A stretch of 12,863 bases of DNA from Acidimicrobiia bacterium. GTDB lineage: Bacteria; Actinomycetota; Acidimicrobiia; IMCC26256; JAENVU01. The position numbers were made by a program, and so were the translations under genes. Under the pieces are notes generated by a model that saw only the letters and a list, made by a program, of their open reading frames with translations, searched no databases and was not told where the DNA came from. Below, piece after piece: positions 1 to 7,212 of this stretch. Position 1 is the stretch's first letter. Each line of letters starts with the position of its first letter. The DNA lies in assembly GCA_025357995.1 (NCBI GenBank), contig JANYLF010000172.1:1-12863 (forward strand). Reading direction: 5' to 3'.

Positions 1-688
1 TGAGTCGGGCCATCGCCGTCGCGATCTCGGTGTCGGCGCCGAACGGTGCGCGGCCGGTCAACATCTCGTACAGGACCAGCCCGAGCGAGTACACGTCAGA
101 GCGTTCGTCGACGGGTTGGCCTTCGAGCTGTTCCGGCGAGAGGTAGCGCGCGGTTCCGACCACACTCCCCGCGCGGGTGAGTTCGTCGCCGGTCTGATCG
201 GCCGCCTTCGCGATGCCGAAGTCGGTGACCTTCACGCGTCCGTCGAGCTGCACGAGCACGTTGCTCGGCTTCACGTCGCGGTGGACCAATCCGCGCGCGT
301 GTGCGGCCGCGAGTGCGTCGGCGACCTGCGCGGCGATGTCGGCCGCGCGCGCGGGTGGGAGCGCGCCGTGGAGGTCGATGGCCTGGCGCAAGGTCGCGCC
401 CTCGACCAGTTCCATGACGATGTACGCGACGCCGTCGTCTTCGCCGGTGTCGTAGGTGGCCACGATGTTCGGGTGCGCGACCGCCGCGGCGGCGACGGCC
501 TCGCGGCGGAACCGGGTTCGGAGCGCCTCGTCTTCCGCCAGCTGCGGGTTGAGGGTCTTGACCGCGACCAGTCGGGCCAGCAAGGGGTCTTCGCCCCGCC
601 AGACCGTGGCCATCCCGCCTCTCGCGATCTCGTGGTCGAGGCGGTACCGGCCACCGAGCACGCGCCCGGGCGCAACGGAATGACCCAC
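1..688 (-). CDS. PknB-like Ser/Thr protein kinase, N-terminal part (cut by window start)
   Basis: Hanks-type eukaryotic-like Ser/Thr kinase that phosphorylates proteins on Ser/Thr; relatives usually have a cytoplasmic kinase domain and often a membrane anchor. The first 229 codons are visible and read from GTG 688; the in-frame codon TAG at 700-698 excludes a longer start. Motifs in order: nucleotide loop ARGGMATVW (residues about 22-30), VAVK with ATP-binding Lys44, helix-C Glu63, the catalytic loop HRDVKPSN (136-143, Asp138), DFG (156-158), a Thr/Ser-containing activation loop, then SPEQ and the DVYSLG motif. All catalytic residues are present, so it should be an active kinase rather than a pseudokinase. 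The C-terminal lobe end and any membrane or PASTA domains lie outside the window. It is the last visible gene of the minus-strand murJ-degV series, 65 bp after degV. No Shine-Dalgarno is seen; a TAGCGT hexamer sits 6 bases before GTG. Confidence 0.93.
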   Translation of the reverse strand, partial: MGHSVAPGRVLGGRYRLDHEIARGGMATVWRGEDPLLARLVAVKTLNPQLAEDEALRTRFRREAVAAAAVAHPNIVATYDTGEDDGVAYIVMELVEGATLRQAIDLHGALPPARAADIAAQVADALAAAHARGLVHRDVKPSNVLVQLDGRVKVTDFGIAKAADQTGDELTRAGSVVGTARYLSPEQLEGQPVDERSDVYSLGLVLYEMLTGRAPFGADTEIATAMARL

Positions 689-694
689 GACCCG

Positions 695-700
695 ACGCTA
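695..700 (-). promoter_or_regulatory. Candidate -10 element for a leaderless kinase transcript
   Basis: TAGCGT on the minus strand (TANNNT type) lies 6 bases upstream of the kinase GTG at 688, so transcription would begin at or next to the start codon. No convincing -35 hexamer is seen. The call rests on spacing and on the same arrangement at other genes in this window. Confidence 0.4.
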
Positions 701-753
701 CCCGCAGCGCTCGCCCGAACCGGGTAGGGCGCGGGAGCGCTTGTGCCGATGGT

Positions 754-1593
754 TCAGTCGCGTTCGACCCATCCGAGTCCCATCGTGCGCGGTCCGCCGT
801 GGGTACCGATGACCGGACCGATGTTGCCTACCTCGATCTCGTTGCGTGGGACGATGGTTCCGAGCTGGTCGAGGAACTCTTCGACGTCGGGGGCCTGCGC
901 GTGGAACACGAAGACGCCACTGGGGTCCTTCGCGGCCTTCAGCTTGTCGGCCAGGTGGACCAAGCTCTTGCTGCGGGTGCGCACCTTGCCCGCTTCGACG
1001 ACGATGCCGTCGCGAATTTCGATGATGGGCTTGATGGACAACACGCTTCCGAGCATCGCCTGGGCGCCACCGATGCGCCCACCGCGCTTGAGATGTTCGA
1101 GGGTGTCGAGCGCGCCGAAGAGTCGCGTGTGCGCGGCGCGATCTTCGACCGCAGCCGCAAGCGTTTCGAGATCCGCGCCGCCGGCCGCCAGCGCCTGGGC
1201 CGCGATGCACTGATTGCCGAGCCCCATTGACACGCTCAACGAATCGATCACCCGGACCGGAAGTTCACCTTCGAGTCCCTTTGCCGCGATCTGCGCTGAC
1301 TGCATGGTTCCCGACAATCGCGACGACAGGTTGATACACAGGATCGCGTCGGCTCCGGCATTCGCGAGCGACCGGAACCGTTCCTCGAACGCGCCCGGCG
1401 ATGGCGCCGCAGTCTCGGGAAGGAGCGGCGATGTCGCGACCTTGCGCCAGAACTCCTCGTTCGTGAGCTCGACCCGGTCGACGAATTCCTCGTCACCGAA
1501 TCGAATCGTGAGCGGAACAATCTCGATGCCGAGTGCATCCGCGCGGGCTTGCGGGAGGTCACACGCGCTGTCAGTGACGATTCGAACGACCAC
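754..1593 (-). CDS. DegV family fatty-acid-binding protein
   Basis: DegV/FakB-type protein of 279 aa, a usual length for the family. Members bind one long-chain fatty acid; in Firmicutes FakB presents it to the kinase FakA. Visible family signatures are the N-terminal DSACDLP, a central PSPGAF segment (the usual TSQPS block appears here as TAAPS), SSRLSGTMQSA with the phosphate/fatty-acid-proximal Ser/Thr, VIDSLSVSMG, DTLEHLKRGGRIGG, and the C-terminal IGPVIGTHGGPRTMGLGW. The start is GTG 1593, preceded five bases earlier by a strong AGGAGG Shine-Dalgarno; longer readings upstream run through murJ in a wrong frame. It lies 71 bp after murJ and 65 bp before the kinase on the same strand. No FakA-like kinase gene is in the window, so the partner is unknown. 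The physiological role in actinobacteria is poorly defined. Confidence 0.93.
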   Translation of the reverse strand: MVVRIVTDSACDLPQARADALGIEIVPLTIRFGDEEFVDRVELTNEEFWRKVATSPLLPETAAPSPGAFEERFRSLANAGADAILCINLSSRLSGTMQSAQIAAKGLEGELPVRVIDSLSVSMGLGNQCIAAQALAAGGADLETLAAAVEDRAAHTRLFGALDTLEHLKRGGRIGGAQAMLGSVLSIKPIIEIRDGIVVEAGKVRTRSKSLVHLADKLKAAKDPSGVFVFHAQAPDVEEFLDQLGTIVPRNEIEVGNIGPVIGTHGGPRTMGLGWVERD

Positions 1594-1621
1594 GGAACCT
1601 CCTGGGAACGCGACATATGAA

Positions 1622-1650
1622 GCCGGCGCCGGCAGTCTGTCTGACTCGGC
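1622..1650 (-). other. Inverted repeats in the murJ-degV intergenic gap
   Basis: The 71-bp gap holds a perfect 12-bp palindrome, GCCGGCGCCGGC (1622-1633). It also holds an alternative bulged stem pairing 1628-1631 and 1634-1637 with 1643-1650 around a 5-nt loop. No T-run follows, so it is at most a weak attenuator or RNA-processing hairpin between murJ and degV. It may be chance in GC-rich DNA. Confidence 0.3.
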
Positions 1651-1664
1651 GTTGTCCGTAATGG

Positions 1665-3287
1665 TTACCCATCGAACGCGGGAGTGGTGCGAGTGTCGCG
1701 CCGGAAAAGTTCCTGCACCAGCGCGACGAGGTCGAGACCAAGCAGCCGGGCAGTGAGGAGGAACAGGGCTCCCCCGCTCAGACCGGCCGCGACGAGGGTC
1801 ACGACCGAGCGCGACGGGGTCGCGCTGCCGAGCGCCGAATCGATGCCGATGGCGACGAGCGCGCCGGGGACGAGTGCCAATGCCACCCGGGCCACCGTGT
1901 CCGTGATCCGCCGTCCGTCGAGGCGGCCGATCCGCCGTCGCAACATCGCGAGGGCGAGCAAGGCCGAAACGGAATACGCGACGGTCCACGACCACGCGAG
2001 ACCCTCCACGCCGCGCCATTCGTAGAACGCGAACGCAGTCGCGATGTTGATGGCGTTCTCGACCACGTTCACGAGAAACGGCGAGCGGGTGTCCTGCATC
2101 GACGAGAACGTGCGCACGACGTAGAGATAGACGGAGAACGCGACGAGACCGACCGCGAACGCGCGCAGCGTGTCGGCGGTGGGCGTGACGGAACCGGTCG
2201 CGAAGTCGCCGTGATCGAGGAGCGCGCTGATGAGTGGTCTGGCCAGAATCGCGAGACCGACCGCGGCCGGGATCATGACGATGAGGATCATCCGCAAGCC
2301 GCTCGCGAAATGGTCGCGCAACCCCACAAGGTCGTCGGCCTGATGGCGGCTCGCCAGCTCGGGGCCGAGCGCAGTCATCACGGAAACGGCGAGCAGACCG
2401 TGCGGGAGCTGGAAGAACGTGAACGCGGCCAGGTAGATCGAGACGTCGCGGTCGGTCCGCCACGCGAGGACGAGAACGACGAAGAACGCGACCTGGTTCG
2501 CAGCGACGTAGCCGATGGTCCAGCCCGAGAGGCGGGCGAGTTGGCGCACCGCGGTATGGCGGGGGTTCCAATACCACCGAAATCGGGCGCCGGCGCGATG
2601 GACCGCGGGCAGCAGGACCAAGGTCATGGCAACCACACCGGCGGTGGTACCGAGGCCGAGGAGCAGCACCAGCACGGGGTCGTCGAGCACCGAGTGCACG
2701 GTGGGCGCAGCCGTGGCGACCCGACCAACGGCGAGAAGGACGGCGATCACTACGATGTTGTTGAGGACCGGCGCGAACGCCGCGGCCGCGAACCGTCGGC
2801 GGGCGTTGAGCATCGCGGTCGCGAGCGCAGTGATGCCGTAGAACAGCATCTGGGGCATGAACCACCGCAAGAGGTCCGTTCCCAACGCACGTTGGCGAAC
2901 AAGATCGGCACCGCTGATCTGATGCGCGTGGCCGCCGATCTCGTACGCGCGGATGATCCACGGCGCGGCGAGAATGCCGATAGCGGTTCCGACCGCGAGC
3001 ACCACGATCGCGACGGTGTTGATCGCGTCGGTCGCCTGGGGATCGTCGCCTTCGTACGACTTCACGAACAGTGGGACGAGCGTCGCGGTGAGGATCCCTC
3101 CGAGCAGCAACTCGTACACGATGTTCGGAGTGGAGTTCGCGATGTTGTAGACGTCGGTGACCGGGCCGAGACCGAGCGCGACGAGCGCGGAGACCCGCAG
3201 GAAGCCCGTGATGCGCGAGAGCAGTGTGCCGAGCCCGATGACGGCGCTGGTTCGCGCGATGCGCCGCGGTGGTTCCGAGGGGTTCAT
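1665..3287 (-). CDS. murJ: Lipid II flippase MurJ (MviN family)
   Basis: Polytopic inner-membrane protein of the MOP/MATE-like superfamily that flips lipid-linked peptidoglycan precursor to the outer leaflet. At 540 aa it is close to the usual 510-550 aa core. Family features are the N-terminal amphipathic stretch and LLSRITGFLRV, DVYNIANSTPNIVYELLLG in TM2 (TPN and LLGG conserved), repeated hydrophobic helices to the C-terminus, LPHGLLAVSVMTALGPELA (the MurJ PQGIF..AI..VLLP-like block) and VVRTFSSMQDTRSP. Start ATG 3287 is preferred over a reading 20 codons longer because its ATGA overlaps the TGA stop of the preceding DUF6049 gene, implying coupled translation. Mycobacterial MurJ (Rv3910) carries a C-terminal pseudokinase and extracellular domain; this protein stops after the membrane core, at a short tail. 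An active-looking kinase gene lies two genes downstream. Confidence 0.95.
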   Translation of the reverse strand: MNPSEPPRRIARTSAVIGLGTLLSRITGFLRVSALVALGLGPVTDVYNIANSTPNIVYELLLGGILTATLVPLFVKSYEGDDPQATDAINTVAIVVLAVGTAIGILAAPWIIRAYEIGGHAHQISGADLVRQRALGTDLLRWFMPQMLFYGITALATAMLNARRRFAAAAFAPVLNNIVVIAVLLAVGRVATAAPTVHSVLDDPVLVLLLGLGTTAGVVAMTLVLLPAVHRAGARFRWYWNPRHTAVRQLARLSGWTIGYVAANQVAFFVVLVLAWRTDRDVSIYLAAFTFFQLPHGLLAVSVMTALGPELASRHQADDLVGLRDHFASGLRMILIVMIPAAVGLAILARPLISALLDHGDFATGSVTPTADTLRAFAVGLVAFSVYLYVVRTFSSMQDTRSPFLVNVVENAINIATAFAFYEWRGVEGLAWSWTVAYSVSALLALAMLRRRIGRLDGRRITDTVARVALALVPGALVAIGIDSALGSATPSRSVVTLVAAGLSGGALFLLTARLLGLDLVALVQELFRRDTRTTPAFDG

Positions 3288-5332
3288 AGCACCGCGGGCG
3301 TGGCCGCCGGGCGTCGGCGACTTCGCCGCCAGTGGGTCAACCACCACGCCGCGAGGAACACCAGGGCACCGATCGTGAGGATGAGGCCCACGCCACTCAC
3401 GACCGACGAGCGCACCGTATAGCGGGCTCGTTGGAGGTCGATGTTGCTATCGGGTGAGCTCACCGTGACGAGCACGGGGAAGGTCCCCGACGCACGCGCG
3501 CTCACGTCGAACTGTTTGGTGTTGTTACCGGGCGCGAGATCGATGATGTGCTCCGCTCCCTTCGGGAACTCCAACTTCTGGCTCGCGAGGGTGACCAAGA
3601 CCCGGACCGGTCGTCCCGTGCCGTTCTCGATGCTCAGGGGCACCGAGGCTCGCTGGGACGTCAACGTCACGGTCCGGCTGTCGGTGGTCGTGATCTTGCC
3701 GGTGATGTCCCCGACGTCGCGTTCGATCGTCCGGAGTCGTTCCGTCGAAACGGTGGGACCAGTGCCGCGGACGCGTCCGGCCAAGGTGAGCAACATCTGA
3801 TAGCGCAGTTCTCCGACGATTGGCTCGTTCGCTCCGATCATCGACGCCAGGCCGTCGACCTGGCGACGCCCCGAGTCGTAGGCGGCCAGGCTGATGGGAG
3901 CCGCACTTTCGACCACGGGCACGAGGGCGCGGGAGTAGGGCTTGCGGTTGAGAATCGCCGGTTGCACGGAGTCGAACAGGTGCCCGATCGGCGTCCCCGC
4001 GAACAGCGGATGGTTACGGAACCCGGCGAGCAGTGCCGCGACCCGCGGCAGCGGCGCGTCCCACAGAAGCGGAGTGTTGATCACCACGCCGCGCGAACGA
4101 TTTGGCTGCTCGAGCGCGATCACGGAGAGGCCGGCGAGGACCTGCTGCGCGCGCAGCGCGTCCGACCCCGGTCGGATGAGAAGGTCCGACGTGATGGCGT
4201 TGACCTCGAGTGCGTCAAACGAACCGGTGGGCGTGTCGAGCCGGAAGGGCCGGGCAGGGGTGAACTGGTCCGGTCCAACGGCCGGGACCAGGGCCTTGGG
4301 CTCGACGACCACGCGGGTGGTGCCGCCTTGATCGCGCAGTCGGGTCAGCGTCGGACCGTCGAGGGGCTGGGGGGTCGCGATCGTGTGGTCGACCGCGGCA
4401 TCCAATCCAGACTCCAGCTGGGCGCGGCCGGTGACCATCGATGTGTCGAACCCGCCGGTGAGCCCGGCACGGATCAACGCCGGTCCGTCGACGGTCGTGT
4501 ACGGACCCGCGAGGACGGGCGCGGCTTGGGCGGCGGTGCGCAGCGCGGCCAGGACGGTGGCGGCCCGGTTGCTCGCGACGGTCGGTGCATGAGCCGAGAG
4601 GTCGGCGTCCGCTCGAATCGCGTCGACGGTCGCCGGGTCCGGTACCAGGCTGATCGGAACATCCGCGTCTTGTCCCAGCGCGGTGGCGATGCGCCCGAGC
4701 CGACCGTTGGGGGCAAGGTTGTGGTCGAGCACCGGATCCGGTATCGGCGCACCTGGACGCGACGGCGCCGACGCGAAGTTCCACAGCCACGCGACGTGGA
4801 GCGGTTCGGCCGGGACCTCGCCGGCACTCCGTGGACGGGTCGCGACGAGGTCGGTGACGAAGTGGTCGAGGACGCGGCTCGTGGCGGAATCGCGCAGCTC
4901 GATCTCGAGCGGAAAGACCCCGGCGGAGTTGCCTTCGGGGATGTTGAGCCGGAATCGGTTCGGGTCGCTCGGGGCGTTCGGCGCCTGGAGCCCGATGGTC
5001 AGGATGCGGTCGGAATCGGACCTCGCCAGTGCATCGACCGGGGTCGCGCGCGACCCCACGACGGAGCCGAGGCGGTCGCCGGCGAGGCTCCGCTCGAATG
5101 CGATCCGACTGAGGATCGCAGTGTGCACGACGGAATGGACTTCGAGACCCGTCGTCACGCCGGCGCGAATGCCGAGGTGCACCGTGACGTCGTCGCCCAG
5201 CGTCGACCACGCGGGTTGGCCGGTCAGCACGATCGAGGGGGTCGACGCCGTGGTGGGAGCAGCACCGACCGGCGACGCGGCAAGGAGTGCGAAGAGCGCG
5301 GCCGCGATCGCTCCAACCGTCCGGCGAATCAC
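3284..5332 (-). CDS. DUF6049 family secreted, membrane-anchored protein
   Basis: Homologue of the actinobacterial proteins encoded directly upstream of murJ (Rv3909 type). Their biochemical function is not established, though they are thought to belong to the cell envelope. From GTG 5332 it is 682 aa. It begins with a classical signal peptide: basic IRR, a hydrophobic run AIAAALFALLA, and cleavage plausible after PVGA at about residue 23. A large extracytoplasmic region follows, with no Cys that I noticed, including LLWDAPLPRVAALLAGF and, near residues 555-610, a beta-rich segment (VPLSIENGTGRPVRVLVTL) typical of the C-terminal family domain. A single C-terminal TM helix (about 645-667) ends in a WRRSRRR cytoplasmic tail. 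GTG 5332 was chosen because GTGA overlaps the TGA of the upstream acetyltransferase and puts the signal peptide at the N-terminus; GTG 5353 is an alternative. Its stop overlaps murJ by four bases. Confidence 0.85.
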   Translation of the reverse strand: MIRRTVGAIAAALFALLAASPVGAAPTTASTPSIVLTGQPAWSTLGDDVTVHLGIRAGVTTGLEVHSVVHTAILSRIAFERSLAGDRLGSVVGSRATPVDALARSDSDRILTIGLQAPNAPSDPNRFRLNIPEGNSAGVFPLEIELRDSATSRVLDHFVTDLVATRPRSAGEVPAEPLHVAWLWNFASAPSRPGAPIPDPVLDHNLAPNGRLGRIATALGQDADVPISLVPDPATVDAIRADADLSAHAPTVASNRAATVLAALRTAAQAAPVLAGPYTTVDGPALIRAGLTGGFDTSMVTGRAQLESGLDAAVDHTIATPQPLDGPTLTRLRDQGGTTRVVVEPKALVPAVGPDQFTPARPFRLDTPTGSFDALEVNAITSDLLIRPGSDALRAQQVLAGLSVIALEQPNRSRGVVINTPLLWDAPLPRVAALLAGFRNHPLFAGTPIGHLFDSVQPAILNRKPYSRALVPVVESAAPISLAAYDSGRRQVDGLASMIGANEPIVGELRYQMLLTLAGRVRGTGPTVSTERLRTIERDVGDITGKITTTDSRTVTLTSQRASVPLSIENGTGRPVRVLVTLASQKLEFPKGAEHIIDLAPGNNTKQFDVSARASGTFPVLVTVSSPDSNIDLQRARYTVRSSVVSGVGLILTIGALVFLAAWWLTHWRRSRRRPAATPAVL

Positions 5333-6057
5333 AGAGCTCGACTCATGACGCACAGACCCGTCGGCATCTCTTCGAAGCCACACCGCTGGTACAGACCGAG
5401 GGCCGGCGCGTTGTCCATCTGAGTATTCACGAGCGCCCGCTCGGCGCGGTGACGCCGGAGCCAACGCAGCGCGTCGGCGACGATCGAGCTGCCGAGGCCT
5501 TGACCCTGCATCTCCGGATCCACCGCCACGCGCTGGAGATAGCCGACGCGACCGGCCCGTCCGGTGATGGCGTAGGCAGCCAACCGAGGGTCGACATCGA
5601 TGACGCGGTAGCGCGTGGCCGGGGTGGCGTCGATGGCGCTGGTCATGGACTCGTCGTCGAGGCGCCAGAACGGAAGGAACGCCCGCGCGTCGATTTCGAG
5701 AACTCCGCTTCGGTCCGACGGACGAGCTCGGCGCGTGCTGTTTTGGATCGGTGGCAGATCAACGAGTGAGTGCGCGAGGAGATGGAGTCGCTCGCGCACC
5801 GAGAAACCCGCGTCGACGAACGGCAAGGTCTCGGCCGGTCCAAGCGCGTTCGTGACGACGGACTGATAGCCCTTGCCGCGCAGCAGCCGGATACAGCGCG
5901 CCACGATCTCGTCACTCGGCGGCCGGCGGGCGCCGACCGCGAGGTAGGCGACGTCGGTGTGGCCGCGCCACGGGCCGAGGCGGGCCCATCCCCCGGGCCA
6001 GCGCAGGGTGTCCTCGGGCATCGCGGGCCAAGCGTACGCGCCGCGGCGCTTGGGCAT
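5329..6057 (-). CDS. GNAT family N-acetyltransferase, RimI-like, with degenerate N-terminal half
   Basis: Acetyl-CoA-dependent N-acetyltransferase of 242 aa. The C-terminal half (about 120-242) is a full GNAT domain: a beta4 strand RVGYLQRVAVDP, the acetyl-CoA pyrophosphate loop QGQGLG (about 184-189), then NAPALGLYQRCGF (about 216-229), the RimI/ArgA-like motif B with a conserved Tyr. The N-terminal half lacks a Q/RxxGxG loop, but its GKGYQSVVTNALGPAETLPF-like stretch and VDAGFSVRERL resemble the tail of a GNAT fold, suggesting a tandem protein with one dead copy. Start ATG 6057 leaves a 44-bp gap to the divergent deacetylase; ATG 6021 is possible, and neither has a clear Shine-Dalgarno. It heads the coupled DUF6049-murJ operon, where mycobacteria have a NUDIX gene. 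The substrate (a protein amine or a small molecule) cannot be told. Confidence 0.85.
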   Translation of the reverse strand: MPKRRGAYAWPAMPEDTLRWPGGWARLGPWRGHTDVAYLAVGARRPPSDEIVARCIRLLRGKGYQSVVTNALGPAETLPFVDAGFSVRERLHLLAHSLVDLPPIQNSTRRARPSDRSGVLEIDARAFLPFWRLDDESMTSAIDATPATRYRVIDVDPRLAAYAITGRAGRVGYLQRVAVDPEMQGQGLGSSIVADALRWLRRHRAERALVNTQMDNAPALGLYQRCGFEEMPTGLCVMSRAL

Positions 6058-6089
6058 GGGTCGTCTTCTGGGGGCTCCCGGAGGAGGGC

Positions 6090-6095
6090 TACCGT
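6090..6095 (+). promoter_or_regulatory. Candidate -10 element for the deacetylase gene
   Basis: TACCGT lies exactly 6 bases before ATG 6102 in the 44-bp divergent gap, consistent with a leaderless or near-leaderless transcript. A purine-rich GGAGGAGGG at 6080-6087 lies about 14 bases from the ATG, too far for an ideal Shine-Dalgarno, but it could serve if transcription starts upstream. No -35 is recognised. Confidence 0.4.
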
Positions 6096-6101
6096 TCGTC
6101 G

Positions 6102-7139
6102 ATGCTCTTGCTCGGCTCCGATCCGGTCTTCGCGGAGCACGTGACTGGACCCGGCCATCCCGAGAGTCCGGAGCGACTCGAGGCGGTAGCCGCCGGTATT
6201 GCCCGCGCCGATCTCGGATCGGATCTCGTGGAGCTGGGCCACCGTGACGCGACCGAACGCGAACTCGAGCGGGTGCACCCCCGTGACCATCTCGCGGCCC
6301 TGCGGGCGCGCTGTGAATCCGGTGACCACCTCGATGCCGATACGCCGACGTCGCGACGCTCGTGGGCGGCGGCGGTCGCGGCCGCCGGTGCCGGGCTCGC
6401 CGCGGTCGACGCCCTGGAGGCGCGGGACGCCTCGGCGGCGTTCGTCGCAGTACGACCTCCCGGACACCACGCCCGACCGCGCCAAGCAATGGGGTTCTGT
6501 CTCATCAATAACGTCGCCGTGGTCGCGAGTGAGCTCCGGGCGCGGGGCGAGCGAGTCGCGATCGTCGACATCGACGCGCATCACGGGAACGGAACCCAAG
6601 AGGTCTTCGCCTCCAGTCCCGACGTGTTCTATGTGTCATTCCACGAGTGGCCGCTCTATCCCGGTACCGGCCGTCACGACGAGATCGGCTCCGGCCCGGG
6701 TGCGGGCACCACGTGCAATCTGCCGCTCCCTGCGGGGGCAACGGGCGATGTCTACTTCCGAGCGCTGGACGACGTGGTGGAACCGCTCCTCGCGTCGTTC
6801 GGGCCCACCTGGTTGTTGATCTCGGCCGGGTTCGATGCGCATCGGGACGACCCGTTGACCGGCCTCGCGCTGTCGGCCGGCGACTACGCCGGGCTGGTGC
6901 GCCGGCTCATGACGACGGTTCCAACCGGGCGAACCGTCGCGTTTCTCGAAGGCGGCTACTCGCTGTCGGGCCTCGCGGATTCGGTCGCTGCCACCATCCC
7001 CGTCTTGGCCGGCGCGGCGCCCGAGAGACTGGCCTCGGGCGAAGCGCCCACCGCGGGCGGGCCTGGTCACACAGTCGTCGATGCGGTAGCTCGGATGTGG
7101 CGCGAATACCTCGGGGAGTGCGCCGATCGAGGCAAGTGA
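6102..7139 (+). CDS. AcuC-type zinc-dependent lysine deacetylase (histone deacetylase superfamily)
   Basis: Class II HDAC-like amidohydrolase of 345 aa that removes acyl groups from lysine side chains, or from acetylpolyamines in some relatives. It is cytoplasmic, with no signal peptide or membrane helix. The fold's hallmarks are in order: GPGHPESPERLEAV near the N-terminus, RPPGHHA (catalytic His122/His123), GFCLINNVAV, VDIDAHHGNGTQ (zinc ligands Asp158 and His160), SFHEWPLYPGTG, LPLPAG, SAGFDAHRDDPL (zinc ligand Asp245) and EGGYS (transition-state Tyr286). All catalytic and metal residues are present. The LPLPAG and FDAH..DPLTGL blocks favour the AcuC/HDAC-like branch over polyamine deacetylases, but the substrate is inferred. 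It is divergent from a GNAT acetyltransferase 44 bp away, so the two could act as opposing enzymes. The next gene, a PilT-family ATPase, starts 73 bp later. Confidence 0.92.
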   Translation: MLLLGSDPVFAEHVTGPGHPESPERLEAVAAGIARADLGSDLVELGHRDATERELERVHPRDHLAALRARCESGDHLDADTPTSRRSWAAAVAAAGAGLAAVDALEARDASAAFVAVRPPGHHARPRQAMGFCLINNVAVVASELRARGERVAIVDIDAHHGNGTQEVFASSPDVFYVSFHEWPLYPGTGRHDEIGSGPGAGTTCNLPLPAGATGDVYFRALDDVVEPLLASFGPTWLLISAGFDAHRDDPLTGLALSAGDYAGLVRRLMTTVPTGRTVAFLEGGYSLSGLADSVAATIPVLAGAAPERLASGEAPTAGGPGHTVVDAVARMWREYLGECADRGK

Positions 7140-7140
7140 A

Positions 7141-7162
7141 GGCCCTTCCTACAGCGAAGGCC
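7141..7162 (+). terminator. Weak hairpin after the deacetylase gene
   Basis: GGCC-(C)-TTC pairs with GAAGGCC around a 7-nt loop, starting one base after the deacetylase stop. There is one bulged base and no T-tract. It may be a Rho-independent-like terminator of the tail-less type reported in actinobacteria, or an mRNA 3' end stabiliser. Confidence 0.35.
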
Positions 7163-7172
7163 GCGAAACGCC

Positions 7173-7178
7173 GATAGT
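7173..7178 (+). promoter_or_regulatory. Possible -10 element upstream of the PilT-family gene
   Basis: GATAGT matches four of six TATAAT positions and lies 34 bases before the Shine-Dalgarno-bearing start at 7213. The -35 region is poor (TACAGC at 17-bp spacing). The call is tentative. Confidence 0.25.
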
Positions 7179-7212
7179 TCCACGAGTCCGGGAGTGGAGC
7201 GGAGGGAAATCG

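Noticed and set aside
754..2961. Minus-strand frame of 735 codons apparently fusing a murJ-region protein to DegV
   Set aside because: The first part is a wrong-frame reading of murJ. DegV has its own GTG and AGGAGG at 1593, so there is no fusion.
2211..3422. Plus-strand reading frame of 403 codons opposite murJ
   Set aside because: It is highly charged, repetitive composition without hydrophobic core or start signals, and antisense to a clear MurJ.
3548..5422. Long plus-strand reading frame of 624 codons opposite the DUF6049 gene
   Set aside because: It is Arg/Gly/Asp-rich with no recognisable motif and lies antisense to a gene with signal peptide, membrane helix and coupled start. Long antisense frames are expected at this GC content.
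6071..6090. Possible intrinsic terminator in the divergent GNAT-deacetylase gap
   Set aside because: The stem is imperfect and both genes point away from it, so there is no transcript to end there.
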